Source: Aurifilum marmelostoma (lineage: Eukaryota > Ascomycota > Sordariomycetes > Diaporthales > Cryphonectriaceae). From it: DNA of 64,000 bases. Positions within the stretch are counted from its first letter, which is position 1. Every line of letters begins with the position of its first letter. The stretch is taken from contig JAMXSV010000017.1 of assembly GCA_027559495.1 (NCBI GenBank), positions 868,001-932,000 of the forward strand, written 5' to 3'. The notes below the pieces were generated by a model. It saw only the letters and a list, made by a program, of their open reading frames with translations. It made no database searches and was not told the origin of the DNA. This document shows positions 26,278 to 36,777 of this stretch, piece by piece. Made by a program: the position numbers and the translations under genes.

Positions 26278-27372
26278 GAGAGGCTTGACCAATACGTTGC
26301 GCTCCATCTTGTGGTCACTGACCTCATCAGGCTGGAACAGTGTCTCTATTTTGCTACTGGATCGGGGAGGGAGGGGTGGAGGAGAACAGGAAGAGGAGCC
26401 GGCTGTGGCTGCTGCCGCTGCTACTAATGGTGCATACTAAGCTATTATACCGAATAGTACCGCATTTGTAGCAGGTACAACTCCCAAGCAGAAATGGCTG
26501 CTGGGACACCCCTGGGTGCCACCCCTGGTCTTATTTTTCTTGCAGTTCTCCACCGAGAAATCAATCACCCACCCTCCCACTCGAGGCCCCTGGTCTTGAG
26601 CAATCTCGTGAACCGAATTTTGCTTTGCCCGGCCCCCATGCCCGCTACACCATTCCGTTTTGATCACCTATCGGCCGTCTTGCCCAACGGTCGTCGAGAG
26701 AATTTGCGGGCCTGCAGCCTCGATGAGCTTGTCGGGGGTTTTTTGCTCGAATCAGATCCCCCTGCCGCTCGTCTCGAGAGACAGGGGCCAGGCAGTGCAC
26801 CGAGCTCCATGAGTGCGAAAAAGGACCCAGCCTTCCGGACCTTGTTCTGATAGAGAGGGAGAGAAGGGGGGGGGGGGGGGAGCCACTGGAGAAAGTCGAG
26901 ACACAGAGAGGAGATCAACGAGGGAGGAGAGCATCAGGCCAATCTCCCATCTTTCCCCCAGTTCCCGCAGGCGGCAGAACGGCAGCAGGCCGTCCTTGTC
27001 GTCCTCCTCCTCTTTCTGTTGCCCTCTGTCACCTCGTCGAGAGAAAGAGGGGGGGGGTTCTCGCAATCTCCGCGGCAGGTCTTCTTACCCCTCGTCGTGC
27101 AGCTACAATATGGTCTTATATTTCGACGCGGTCCAGACAAAGTGCCTGCTGGAGGGGTCGCGCGGGTGTGAGCTCTGTCTTGCATCCATCTCCGATCCAC
27201 TCTGGCCAGGTCCTGGGCGCAAGGTCGTGGCCACTAGCCAGGAGTTCCTTGATCCTTCGGCAGAACATTTCAGGGAAGACGGCAAGTGTTGGTCAGTCCG
27301 ATGAATCTTCACAAACTTTATGCTCGGATCTCCTAGCGCCCCAAAGGCCCCCTGGCGGTGCAATACTATGTA

Positions 27373-27411
27373 CTGCTGCTGCTGCTGCTGCTGCTGCAGC
27401 TGCTGCAGCAG
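27373..27411. repeat. (CTG)8 trinucleotide repeat and flanking CAG/CTG units
   Basis: Eight CTG units at 27373-27396 are followed by CAGCTGCTGCAGCAG, about 1.4 kb upstream of the vib-1 start. It may lie in the promoter or leader. Confidence 0.8.
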
Positions 27412-28013
27412 GTTCCCACTTCTTTTTCCGTCGTCCTCGGTCAAAGGTTCAGGGCAGTCGGCCGCTGTTTTTGGTTTTATTTTCCTCCTTCTCTTCTGCT
27501 ATAGCAGTGAGACTTGATTTCTTCTGGAGAAATTATTGTGATGAGTACCCGCCAGCTGACCTTTTTTTTCCTCTCCAAATATCTTGATCTCATTTTCGAA
27601 CCAGGGGGGGGGGCATCTTGAAGCCCGGGCGCCCTGGGGAGGAGGAAGAAGCTGGGTCGTGACGAAATCACCTTGTCAGAGGGGGGGTGGGTGTGAAAAA
27701 TAAAAAGACGAGGGTCAGACCTTGCGATGTACATTGCCCGTCCGGCCGACCTCCATAGCAAGGTGGGCTCAGGTGGTATTCCATATGCCGTAAGTATCTC
27801 AACTCACAGCAGCCCCCTGCTGCTCACCTGCCAGATCGCCGCGGCCTCCCTCCTCCTTCCCTGTATGGTTACATGTACATGCGGATACGTACTGTACAGT
27901 ATACTTAGGCGCAGGAGAGAGCTCCCCTCGATTGTTTGCATTTCTGGCCCTAAGGGCGGTCCACCGTCAAAAGACTCCATCACTCCCTGCTATCCACTTC
28001 CTGGCTCCTCAAC

Positions 28014-28068
28014 CACCACCACCACCACCACCAGCAGCAGCACCACCACCACCACTACCAGCACCCCT
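28014..28068. repeat. (ACC)n/(AGC)n trinucleotide tract
   Basis: A run of ACC/CAC units with a short AGC interruption, about 0.8 kb upstream of the vib-1 start codon. Confidence 0.8.
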
Positions 28069-28786
28069 GACCATGGCCGCCCGCTGCCCGTCCGTGTGTA
28101 GTATATGTATATGTGTGTATGTGGGTGTGCGTGTGGGAGCGTGAAGGAGGAGAGAGGAGCTGCTGCTGCCCCCATCGACCCTGATCCACCCCCAGGATAG
28201 TGCCGGCGGCTTTCATAAAAACTCCCCCCACCAATATCTACCGTATCATTTCCATACAAGTACCACTTGTTTTCTGCAGACCTGCAGGCCACTCGTTCGA
28301 GTACATGCTAACCTCATCTCTTCATTTCGTCTGTTGGGCATATTCAACCTCGTCCTGTTTCAACTGCCTAAGCGACAAGGCTTTACACAGTCGCAGACCT
28401 GTTCGAACTTGTGTTTGTGTGCGTGCGTGTAGGTGTGCGTGTGGCGAGTCCAGCTTCGAGTACGGCCCGAGAGAGCGAGAGAACAACGGCCGCGCTTAGG
28501 CCGTTTTTATGAGAGACAGTGTGTTCAAGTGTGTGTGCGTGTGTGGCTGGATCCGATATATCTCTCCCACCTTTTAGTGGACTTGGGATCATCAAGTGGC
28601 GACGGCGTGCTGTTCAACCACCAACCCATCTCGGCCCTTCGTTTCTGTCACGACCGCGTCGGCCATCTGTCGTCCTGCCCCCCCCCCCCTTCAACCACAC
28701 TCCACCTTCCAGTCCCAGACCTGAAGAAGCAGGAAGACCAAAACACCAAGAAGAGGGATTCAGCAAATCTTCCTGCTGAGCAAGAC

Positions 28787-28834
28787 ATGTTCCCATGTGC
28801 ACCGCAACTTACGCAGTCACCATGGCAGAGTTGA
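28787..28834 (+). promoter_or_regulatory. Short upstream ORF overlapping the vib-1 start codon
   Basis: An ATG at 28787, in another frame from vib-1, opens a 16-codon frame (stop included) that ends at 28834, past the chosen vib-1 ATG at 28822. If it lies in the mature leader it would lower initiation at vib-1. It would be irrelevant if transcription starts later or if the acceptor-like ACGCAG at 28811-28816 joins a leader exon. Seen directly; the effect is inference. Confidence 0.4.
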
Positions 28835-31181
28835 AGGAGCCGGCGTCGCAGCACAATCTTTGGTACGGCAGTCCGGTGCAGATGTCGACAAGCCGGCCCA
28901 GTCACGCCGCGGACACTGGGATCTCTAGTACGGGCTCGAACTCGCCGCAGTCAGGACGACCGAGGCAGGGCGGTTGGGGCAGCGTGGACCACCACTCGCA
29001 GTATTCCTCATACAGCCGATACTCTCAGGACGACTCGGCCGCTGACCCCTACGACCGACATGCCGCCCAGCATTCCCTGACGAGCCACCAGAGTTTCCCC
29101 AGCCTCAAGAGGCCGTACTCGGCAACAGAGCAGCCGCCGTACCAGGAGATCGTGCAGGACCTGCGCGATGACGGCACCAAGCTGGGCGTCGGCCACGACC
29201 ACAAGCTCCTGGCCTTCCGCAAGGTGCCCGACAAGCTCACGATCCTCGACGGCCACGGGCGCATCCAGCAGCTCGAGCTGACGGCTCAGCTGCACGGCAT
29301 GTTCTTCCTGTCCGAGATGCCCACCACCAACACGGACGGCAGCGTGCTGCAGCCGGAGCTGACGTGCTACCGGCGAAATCTGTTCCAGGTCAGCGGCTCG
29401 CTGATCACACCGAGGGGCCCAATGTCCGTCATCACGGAGACGGGAGAGACCGTGCCCGTCAGCGCTACCGAGGTCACCATCTCAGCCATCGAGTCCGTCG
29501 ACGGCCATCCGGTCCGCCTGATTGTGATCCCCTGGAAGACGCCCCCGCCCAACTCGCCAGAGGTCAACCAGGCGCCCGACCAGGAGCCAGCGTCACTGCC
29601 GCTCATCCCGTTCCAGGACGACGGGACGGAGAGCGAAGGAGAGTACGCAGTCTACCCGGTTGGGTGGCGGCGTCTCCAGTTTCGAATGTAAGCAGGACGT
29701 GGAGATGCCCTGGGGAACCGCTGCTCCAGACCAGTCGTGGGGAGTAGTCCCAACGTGCTAACATGAATTTCCCAGTGCGACGGCAAACAATGGAAGGAGA
29801 AAAGAGCTCCAGCAGCACTTTGTGGTGCACCTCAAGGTGGTGGCGACGCTGGCGAACGGCACCAAGGCCGTGCTCTCAGAGGCCCAGACCTCACCGATCG
29901 TCGTGCGAGGCCGCAGCCCTCGAAACTTCCAGGCGAGAAAGGAGATCCCACTGCTGGGGTCCAGCGCCGGTTCGAGAGGCCAGGCGCTCGTGGAAACCGG
30001 GCTGGGAATCGTGGCAGGACCTCTGTCGGTCAAGACCCAGGACGCCAAGGGGAGACCTATGAACATAGAGCTACCGCGGACGGCCTTCACATTTACCGCG
30101 CCCACCAAGATGCCAGCAAGCCCGATGGGAAATATGCGATCAAAGTGAGTTGTTATCCTCCTCCCGTCCTCTTTCTCTCTCTCTCTCTCGCGCGCGCTCA
30201 TAGAAGCGGAGAGCCGAGCGACGAAGAATCAGGAAGAAATGCGTGATGAGGGAAAAACTATTTTCATGAGTTTTGTTCCCTTTTGAGGTGATGGGAAAAA
30301 GAAGCGATGGATGGTGACGACTCTTATATCGCGTGGTTGAACTTTAGACGAGCTGACAGCGGCACAGTTCATATCCGACATCGTGGAATTCCACCATGGC
30401 ACCCGCCTCTGGCCCGTCGACGTACCCAGCGACGACCATCGCATCCGACCCATACCAGAAGATGCCGCTGTCTGGAACACCAGGATACCCCGCCGAGAGC
30501 CAAGACATGCCGTCTCACCTTCCCACCTCGATGCCGTCCATGCAGCTGTCCATGGTCTCGAGCGACCAGCCAGGACAGCACTCGACCCCGGGAGCATCGT
30601 CACAAGCACCCCCGATACGGACCCAGTATGCCTCGTACGTCCAGACGTCCACCGCGCCTGCACCTCTCTCGGGCTCCGCGACGGCGACCAGCGGCCTCAG
30701 CGTGCCACGATACGTGGACGACGCCAACCCACGGCCGTCCAAGAGCCCACGCCACCCGAGCCACCCATCGATCCACGCCGCGTCGATATCGAGCACCGAG
30801 TCGTCCAACGAGTACCGGTATGGCCCTCCTGCGGCCTACGGCAGCATAAGTAGCACCTCGGCCGAGATCAGCCCCGGCACCTCGCAGCACCACTCGTACA
30901 CGAGCTCAGCCGGGGCGCCGGACAGCAGTGCCGCGACAGCATCGAGCACGGCGGGCCAGCCCCCGCGGGACTACTACCCCCCATCAGCCTCGTGGACCAC
31001 AACGGCCGGGGAGTCCAACGCGCCGACCTACGCCAACGGAGACCACAACAGGTCCTCTTATCCGTACCCGACGGAGCAGTACAAGACCTCGGCAGGAGGC
31101 GTCAAGGCCGAGACACATGCCCCCTCGGCTCCTGTGTACCCCGGCCAGGCGGTGGGCCACTACTCGTGGAACGCGTCGTAA
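28822..31181 (+). CDS. vib-1: NDT80/PhoG-family transcription factor VIB-1 (XprG-like)
   Basis: Three exons, 28822-29687, 29776-30144 and 30368-31181; introns of 88 and 223 nt; 682 residues, close to Neurospora VIB-1. The NDT80-type DNA-binding domain covers residues about 125-380 and includes TCYRRNLFQVSGSL, PVRLIVIPWKTPPP, GWRRLQFRIATANNGRRKEL and VVRGRSPRNFQARKEIPLL. These resemble VIB-1 more than the meiotic Ndt80. The C-terminal 270 residues are rich in Ser, Pro, Thr and Tyr, low in complexity, and likely carry activation and degradation signals. In Neurospora VIB-1 drives heterokaryon-incompatibility genes and extracellular protease and cellulase responses to starvation; Aspergillus XprG is the counterpart. 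The ATG at 28822 has context CACCATGG; an in-frame ATG at 28795 would add nine residues. Exon 3 was fixed by the only acceptor (GCACAG, ending 30367) that keeps frame. Confidence 0.93.
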
Positions 31182-32432
31182 GGCTTCAAGCGACCATATG
31201 GAGCCTGACCGCCGTTTTCTGCTGCGACAGGAATAAGGGGGCGGGTTATCTGGCTACAACAAACGGGTAGCGATATACCTTGTGTGGCGGATAAACCTCA
31301 CTCCCCTCGGAAAGATGGAGGGCCAACAAGGAGAGAGCGCAGAGAGACAAGGGAGGTGGATGACCCAAATAAGGCCAAACCCACAGACCCCTCTCGTATC
31401 TTCGCTTTCTCTCTCTCTCTCTCTTACGGTCGTCATGAACGAGCAGACGTGGGGAAGAGCTCGATCTACAGACACCATCCTCAAAAACATATTCACAATG
31501 AGCCGATCCTACCCTCTTCTAAATGTACAATTCCAACAGGACACAGCCAGCCTTTCTTTGTACACAATAGTCCCAGAATACCATCGCTTACGGCTGCGGC
31601 TCGAACATCGACATTTTCCATCGCCTCCCACTCATCTTCTTTTTTTCTTTTTTCTGGTTCTCGCGCACGCTGGACCAACCCCATATGAAACATCCGGCGC
31701 TCAGGATGGCGTTGGGCAATTTCTTCCTGGTTGATGCCCTCCTGTCCTTTTTTTTTTTCTCTTTCTTTTTGTAATTCTTGTTTGTTTTTTGTTTCTTCCT
31801 CTGGTGCGACCAGGTCTTCGGGGGTTGGGAAATCCTGCAACTTCTGCCCCTGGGCTTGCTTCAGTGCTATATATTGCGACTTCTTTTTTTTTTCTTTCGA
31901 TATTTTCCGATACCAATTTGATCGACGGATGTTACTCCTATTTCCTTTCTTTCACACTTTGACGGACCACGAGGGACGGAAGGGATGGGGAAGGTGTGGT
32001 AGGAGTGGGAGACGAGGTGTACGAAAAACATGAGGGAGAGGCTGCATACCCGGCGGAACTTTGAAGACGCCCGTTCTCAGGGTGGATACTCTCTCGTCCT
32101 CTTGGGAGCACTTGGGCTGTTTTTTTTTTTCTGTGAAATATCCTTGAGGGAAGGGATTAGGGAACAAAGGGACCTGGGCTGGAAATGTACCCATGGTAGA
32201 AATGCATGCTGTCATGCACAATGGTGTTTGGATTACCCCATGATAGAGAGGGAACGGCAGGACGGTGCAGGAGGTGGAGAGGAGTAGGAGGAGGAGGCGG
32301 GCGGAGCAGACGGGAAGAGAGGCAAGTGATGAAGGAAATAATGGGAGGTATTCGGGTCACTACCGCTGAAGAGAGAGAGAGATACATACGTCGTTTGTCA
32401 AGTCTTCCATTGTTCGGATATCCGGTCACGGC

Positions 32433-32475
<43 letters not shown>

Positions 32476-34321
32476 GTCAAGGGCCCCCAATGTGTGTTGT
32501 TTTTTGTTTTTTTGTGCTTCTTTTTGCTGTTATGTATGTGTTCCTCTTGCCTCAGAAGGATGGATATGATTGATAGGTGTGAGAGGTACCCAAGGGCAGT
32601 CAGTATCAGGCGTACAATCACAATCACACTATAATGAGATGGTGGCAAGGAGTGATCAAAGGGAACTGGCTGGCCATCTTCCTGTATTCCGCAGGGACAA
32701 TACTACTACGGCACAAATTAAAGAAAAAAAATTGGATTGGTACCAGAATTACTTACCTGTGCTCTCTTGGCTTTGTACGCTCTTTTGTGCTAAATCATGC
32801 CTGCTGCATCTTCTGCTTACTTACTTACAGCCACCTCTGAGACCTTGTCACCAACTTTAGACACATAGCAAAGGCACAGAAGTCCCAGTCCAAGCGAGCC
32901 GTACCTCTTTCACGCCTAGGGCACACCGCCACGACAAGACCTTGCAGATAGCCACACAATCTCCTCCTAGGCCAGAGTATGACCGGTTCTCTTTTCCTCG
33001 CCTTGTGCCCGCTCGGCGCTGAGGATTGTCTTCTCAGGGCCCCTCTTACCCCGACCCCCCCGGACGCGGCGTGGAGGCCGAGTTAGCTTCGGAATTGGCA
33101 TCGGTTTCTATGGACCAGGGTAGGCAACCACATCTGTCTCCCGTGTGCTATTGTTGGAATGCCCCATACATGCATGCATGCATGGTCTTAGGAGTGCATA
33201 TTCTGTCTCATCTCGTCATGCAGAGCGGGACACACATACACACACAAGACACACGAGTAAGGAGAGCCAGGGGATGGGGACAGTCCGTGTGCGCGCGTGC
33301 GTGTGTTCTGCTTCCTACAAGTCTCCTTATTAGTTCCTTTTGTGATGGTCGGTGGAGGAGAAGAGTAAAATTAGGGCTCCTCAGCAGGGGACGCGCGATT
33401 AAGGAGCTTGATGTGTGTGTGGGGGGGGGGGGAGAAGAGGGGGGAGGGTTTGTTCGTGGTGAGCGAGAGTGTAAGGGGATTATCATGACGGCTGGGTTGA
33501 GGCGGGCATCACACTGCCCCCCCCCCCCCGTGTTCACCACTGACATGGAGGAGAATTTAGAGAACCGACAACAGGCCATTTCTGGACCTTGTCCATGTCA
33601 ACAAAAGAATAAAATCAAACTCTATTCCAGGCGGGGCGGTAGCTTGTTCGAGCGACAGCAATGTCAGGATGCGTTAAAAAAAAATAAAAAATAAAATAAA
33701 AGAGGAACTGGATCGATCATGATTGTTGGGGGCAACAGGGCAGGTCCATCCGGGCGGTTATTGGCGGTGTGAGGCACACAGCTGAACCTTCCATGTTGGG
33801 GGGCCAAGGCCGTCCCGTGCCCAATAGTAGCGCTGGTGGGGCTCGATGTACTTTTGTACTGGATTAGGTCAGCAGCCGGGTGCTGGCGGACAGCTGGTGG
33901 CAGCTGCAAGAAATTTCGAGGACATTGTAGCATCCTTGACCCTGGAACGGAACGAAACTCAGCAGCATGCCATCCTTCATTGGGGACATCGGCAGCCAAG
34001 TCTTCATGGAGTTGTCCAAACCACCCCTCAATACACCTTTGTACATCGACCATTGAAAACGAGAAACAAAAAACAAAAAGGCAGTACTCCACTATCCAAC
34101 AGTACATGAACGATCCAGGTGTAACGACTCGTCGACACCAAAGGGACCCAGTTGGCACTGCATGCCAGGAATCCGCACATTGCATCCTTACCTGACCAGG
34201 ACTGGCCCGTGAACCCCCTGCCATACAGCCTCCCGGAATTCCGAGGTGCGAGATATTCATCTGTGAGAGAAAAAGAGAGAGAGAGAGATAAGTGCTGGGA
34301 CTGGCTCGTCGGACTTTTGAA
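31182..34321. other. Intergenic region with microsatellites, 3' of vib-1
   Basis: No supportable gene. The first kilobase, with CT- and T-rich tracts, probably contains the vib-1 3' UTR. Other contents are a (TCA)14 repeat at 32434-32475, a CATG tandem near 33168-33184, GT-rich DNA near 33290, a G-run at 33421-33432 and a C-run at 33519-33528. The last few hundred bases, with a GA tract near 34269-34288, should be the promoter of the DUF2011 gene. Confidence 0.5.
32434..32475. repeat. (TCA)14 trinucleotide repeat
   Basis: Forty-two bases of perfect TCA units in non-coding DNA between vib-1 and the DUF2011 gene. Confidence 0.9.
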
Positions 34322-35322
34322 ATGTCGTCCGGGCTGTTCGAGGTACCAAACGCAAAGAGGTAGGTTCTCGTGTTCGCCGGCGGGTAGCGATTGGGAAAGG
34401 GGTGGAACATGTGGGCTGAAACAGGCTTCGTGGTCTAGGGTGCGGCGAGATGAGCTGTACGGCTCATCATCTGATGCCGACAGTCACAGTGAGGGCGATG
34501 TCGCCGCCGCTGGAGAGGAGCAGGAGGACAAGGAGGACGACGAGGTGCGGGCGAGGCTGAACGAGCGGCTCTCGAGGCTACTGGGCCTTGACCTGTCCGC
34601 ACCAGAGCCCGCTCTCAGGCACTCTTCAGAACCGGCTGTCTCCGAGGGACAGGGTGTACCGGGGGAGACGGAAGAAAGACACGACGAGGAATTTGAGTTT
34701 CGGCTCTTTGCCACGACTGCAAAGACAGCTGCGCCCTCGAAGGTGGTCCTGGCCGCCTCGGATGATGGGGAGGCAGAGCAGGGCGAGGGTGGGTTCACGC
34801 TCGCCCAGCGGCCCATCGAGTACTATGTGGCAGGGGGAGCCGACGTCCGAGCAGTTGGAGAGGTATCACTGCTCGGCCATATCGGGGGAGGATATCTTGC
34901 TGGGCGCGAGAAAACGGGCGTGGGGCCTGGAACGGCCGTGGAGGGTCGTCAAGATTGTGCGCCCGGGCAAGACAGCGAGAGGACTAAGTGTGAAGATCAC
35001 ATCGTCTTCTCAGCCTACACATCATGATGCCGGTGTGGACGACGATCAAAAGAAGGCAGAGAAGAGGAAACGGCCTGGCAAGAAGCGGAGGATAGCCATG
35101 AGGATCAAGACCAAGGCCGAGAAGGAGAAGCGTGAGGCCGAGGAGAAGCACAAGTTATCAAAAGAGGAGCACTTGATGGAGAAGAAGAAGCGGCTCAATA
35201 GGGAGAGGAAGTTGAAACGCAGAGCCAAGGAGAGGGAGAAGAAGTTGGCTGCCAAGGGTCAACAAGGAGGAGGTACAGCAGCCTCCGTAGACTCTGGCTC
35301 CGATTCGGGCTCAGAGCAATGA
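34322..35322 (+). CDS. DUF2011-like fungal protein, one frame break
   Basis: Two exons, 34322-34359 and 34439-35322, separated by a 79-nt intron. About 306 residues if the frame break is bridged. The short first exon encodes MSSGLFEVPNAKR, joining VRRDELYGSSSD. An acidic stretch is followed by EFEFRLFAT and QRPIEYYV. Then SGEDILLGARKRAWGLERPWRV follows in a different frame. From memory this order fits the fungal family DUF2011, whose function is not known to me. The last 90 residues are strongly Lys/Arg/Glu-rich and probably helical and nuclear or RNA-associated (inference). The frame changes by one base at the G run 34833-34837; removing one G restores it. The gene is followed in the same direction, 443 bases on, by the dolichyl-diphosphate phosphatase gene. 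Confidence 0.7.
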
Positions 35323-35765
35323 AGACAATATACTCTTTACACTATTCACTACTCTCTATTCTTCTTTTTCTTCTCCTTTTTAATTTCTTTTTTTGCAGTT
35401 TGTTTTTCTGACAAGAAAAGCAGGGAAAAAACCCCCGCGGGGGGGGGGGGAGGGGAGGAATTACCCGACGCCACATTCCCCAGCCACAGTTGCGCCACAA
35501 CGATGTCACTCTCTCCAAGCAACAATCAACCAACCTTATGTCGTCGTTCCTGTGACGTTTCGAATTTGGCTCCAGCAGAAAACCCAAGCACGGTGCAGCC
35601 TTTAACACATATACCTTTTCTCATCCTCTCCCTCCCCCCTTCCCTCCCTCCCTCCCTCCACCGGCAGAACTGCTTCCTCGCCAGTCCCAGGGCAAGAAGC
35701 AATGCATTCACGCTGATAAATCGCCCATTTCTTCCCCAGGACCCCCAATCGAACCAAGCTGCACG
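35323..35765 (+). promoter_or_regulatory. Promoter/leader region of the dolichyl-diphosphate phosphatase gene
   Basis: A 443-base spacer. It starts with a T-rich stretch (likely 3' end of the DUF2011 transcript), then a G11 run near 35440-35450. A CCTC/CCCT pyrimidine tract at 35627-35659 follows, of the kind often found just upstream of fungal transcription starts. No specific factor site is assigned. Confidence 0.4.
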
Positions 35766-36777
35766 ATGGCCGACGACATTGCTCTAGCGTCTCTCTCCCT
35801 CACCCACGTCTACTATGTAAGCGCAGCTACCCAAGACGCAGCCCTAAGCTCCCCTTTCCCCTCATTCCCTTTCATTTAAAAAAAAAAAAAGAAAACAATG
35901 TCTAACCCCACCGTGCTGCGCCCTCCGCCCCCGAAACCACAGGACCCCTCCGACCACATCTCGTACCTCTGCGCCTGGCTCGCCCTCGTCCCCCAGGCCC
36001 TCTGCGTCGTCTACGTGACCCTGATCTGGTCCACCCGCGAGGCCGAGGTCGGCCTCATGTTCGCCGGCCAGCTCGCCTGCGAGGCCGTCAACTTTGCCCT
36101 GAAGCGCATCATCAAGGAGGAGCGGCCCGAGCGCATCCACCGCACGGGCAAGGGGTACGGCATGCCCAGCAGCCACGCGCAGTTTGTCGCCTTCTGGGCG
36201 GTGGCCATGGTCCTGTTCCTGCTGGTGCGGCATACGCCCAGCTGGACGGACCACGGGTATGGGCCTCGTGGTGCTGGCGGCGGGGCACGGGCACCACGAG
36301 ACCAGCAGGATGATGGGGAGTCGCGGGCGACGGCGGCGGCTGCTGCTGCTGCTGCTGCTGGGACAAAGAGGGGGGGGTGAGGAGAATAATCACAAGAGTA
36401 CCTGGGGTGCAGACTGGGTCATGGTCGAGACATATGCCCACCGGCCCTGGTCCTATGCTGAGCGCGCCGTCGCCAGCGTCTTTGTGCTGGCCGTCGCGGC
36501 CGCCGTCTCGTGGAGCAGGGTCTACTTGGGCTACCACACCGTCAGGCAGGTCCTCGTCGGCACCCTGGCGGGTACCCTGTCAGCGATGGCCTGGTATGGC
36601 GTCACGCATGTCGTCAGGGAGGTGGGGCTGCTGAGCTGGGCGCTGGAGACGCCTGTCGCGAGGGGCCTGCGCATCAGAGACCTGGTGGTGAGCGAGGATC
36701 TGTCTCAGGCGGGCTGGGAGAAGTGGGAGGATAGGAAGCTCGTTGCTGCCCAGTCATCATCAAGAAAGAAGAAGTGA
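35766..36777 (+). CDS. cax4: Dolichyl-diphosphate phosphatase (CAX4/CWH8, DOLPP1), one frame break
   Basis: Exon 1, 35766-35816, encodes a short MADDIALASLSLTHVYY leader. After a 126-nt intron, exon 2 (35943-36777) begins DPSDHISYLCAWLALVPQ. The PAP2-superfamily phosphatase signature is complete: KX6RP as KRIIKEERP, PSSH in GMPSSHAQF, and SRX5H as SRVYLGYH. Several hydrophobic helices place it in the ER membrane, where the enzyme removes phosphate from dolichyl diphosphate so the lipid carrier can be reused in N-glycosylation. Between the second and third motifs lies an unusual low-complexity insert (Gly/Arg, then a run of Ala coded by GCT repeats). It ends at a G8 run, 36370-36377, where the frame shifts by one base. 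Removing one G reads straight through to HRPWSYAERAVAS. An unrecognised intron starting near 36256 is an alternative. Length about 294 residues. Confidence 0.83.

Larger units (their letters stand above)
12665..28786. other. About 16 kb with no supportable gene, upstream of vib-1
   Basis: All open frames here are short. None shows a recognisable domain, and I could not extend any into a plausible multi-exon model on either strand. The stretch holds many mononucleotide runs and microsatellites, listed separately, and a 16-bp palindrome at 15513-15528. Base composition is not AT-rich, which argues against RIP-degraded transposon sequence. The 3' 2 kb (26.8-28.8 kb) is crowded with CT, CTG, ACC and GT repeats and is the likely promoter and long 5' leader of vib-1. 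Non-coding transcripts cannot be judged from sequence alone. Confidence 0.5.

Noticed and set aside
30307..30853. Two plus-strand frames overlapping vib-1 exon 3
   Set aside because: They are shadows of the VIB-1 C-terminal frame, which is fixed by splice phase and the family-like ending.
34360..34438. Start of the DUF2011 gene at an upstream ATG (34152) reading through this segment
   Set aside because: The segment has a GTAGGT donor and a CTAG acceptor, and splicing gives the better N-terminus MSSGLFEVPNAKR-VRRDELY.
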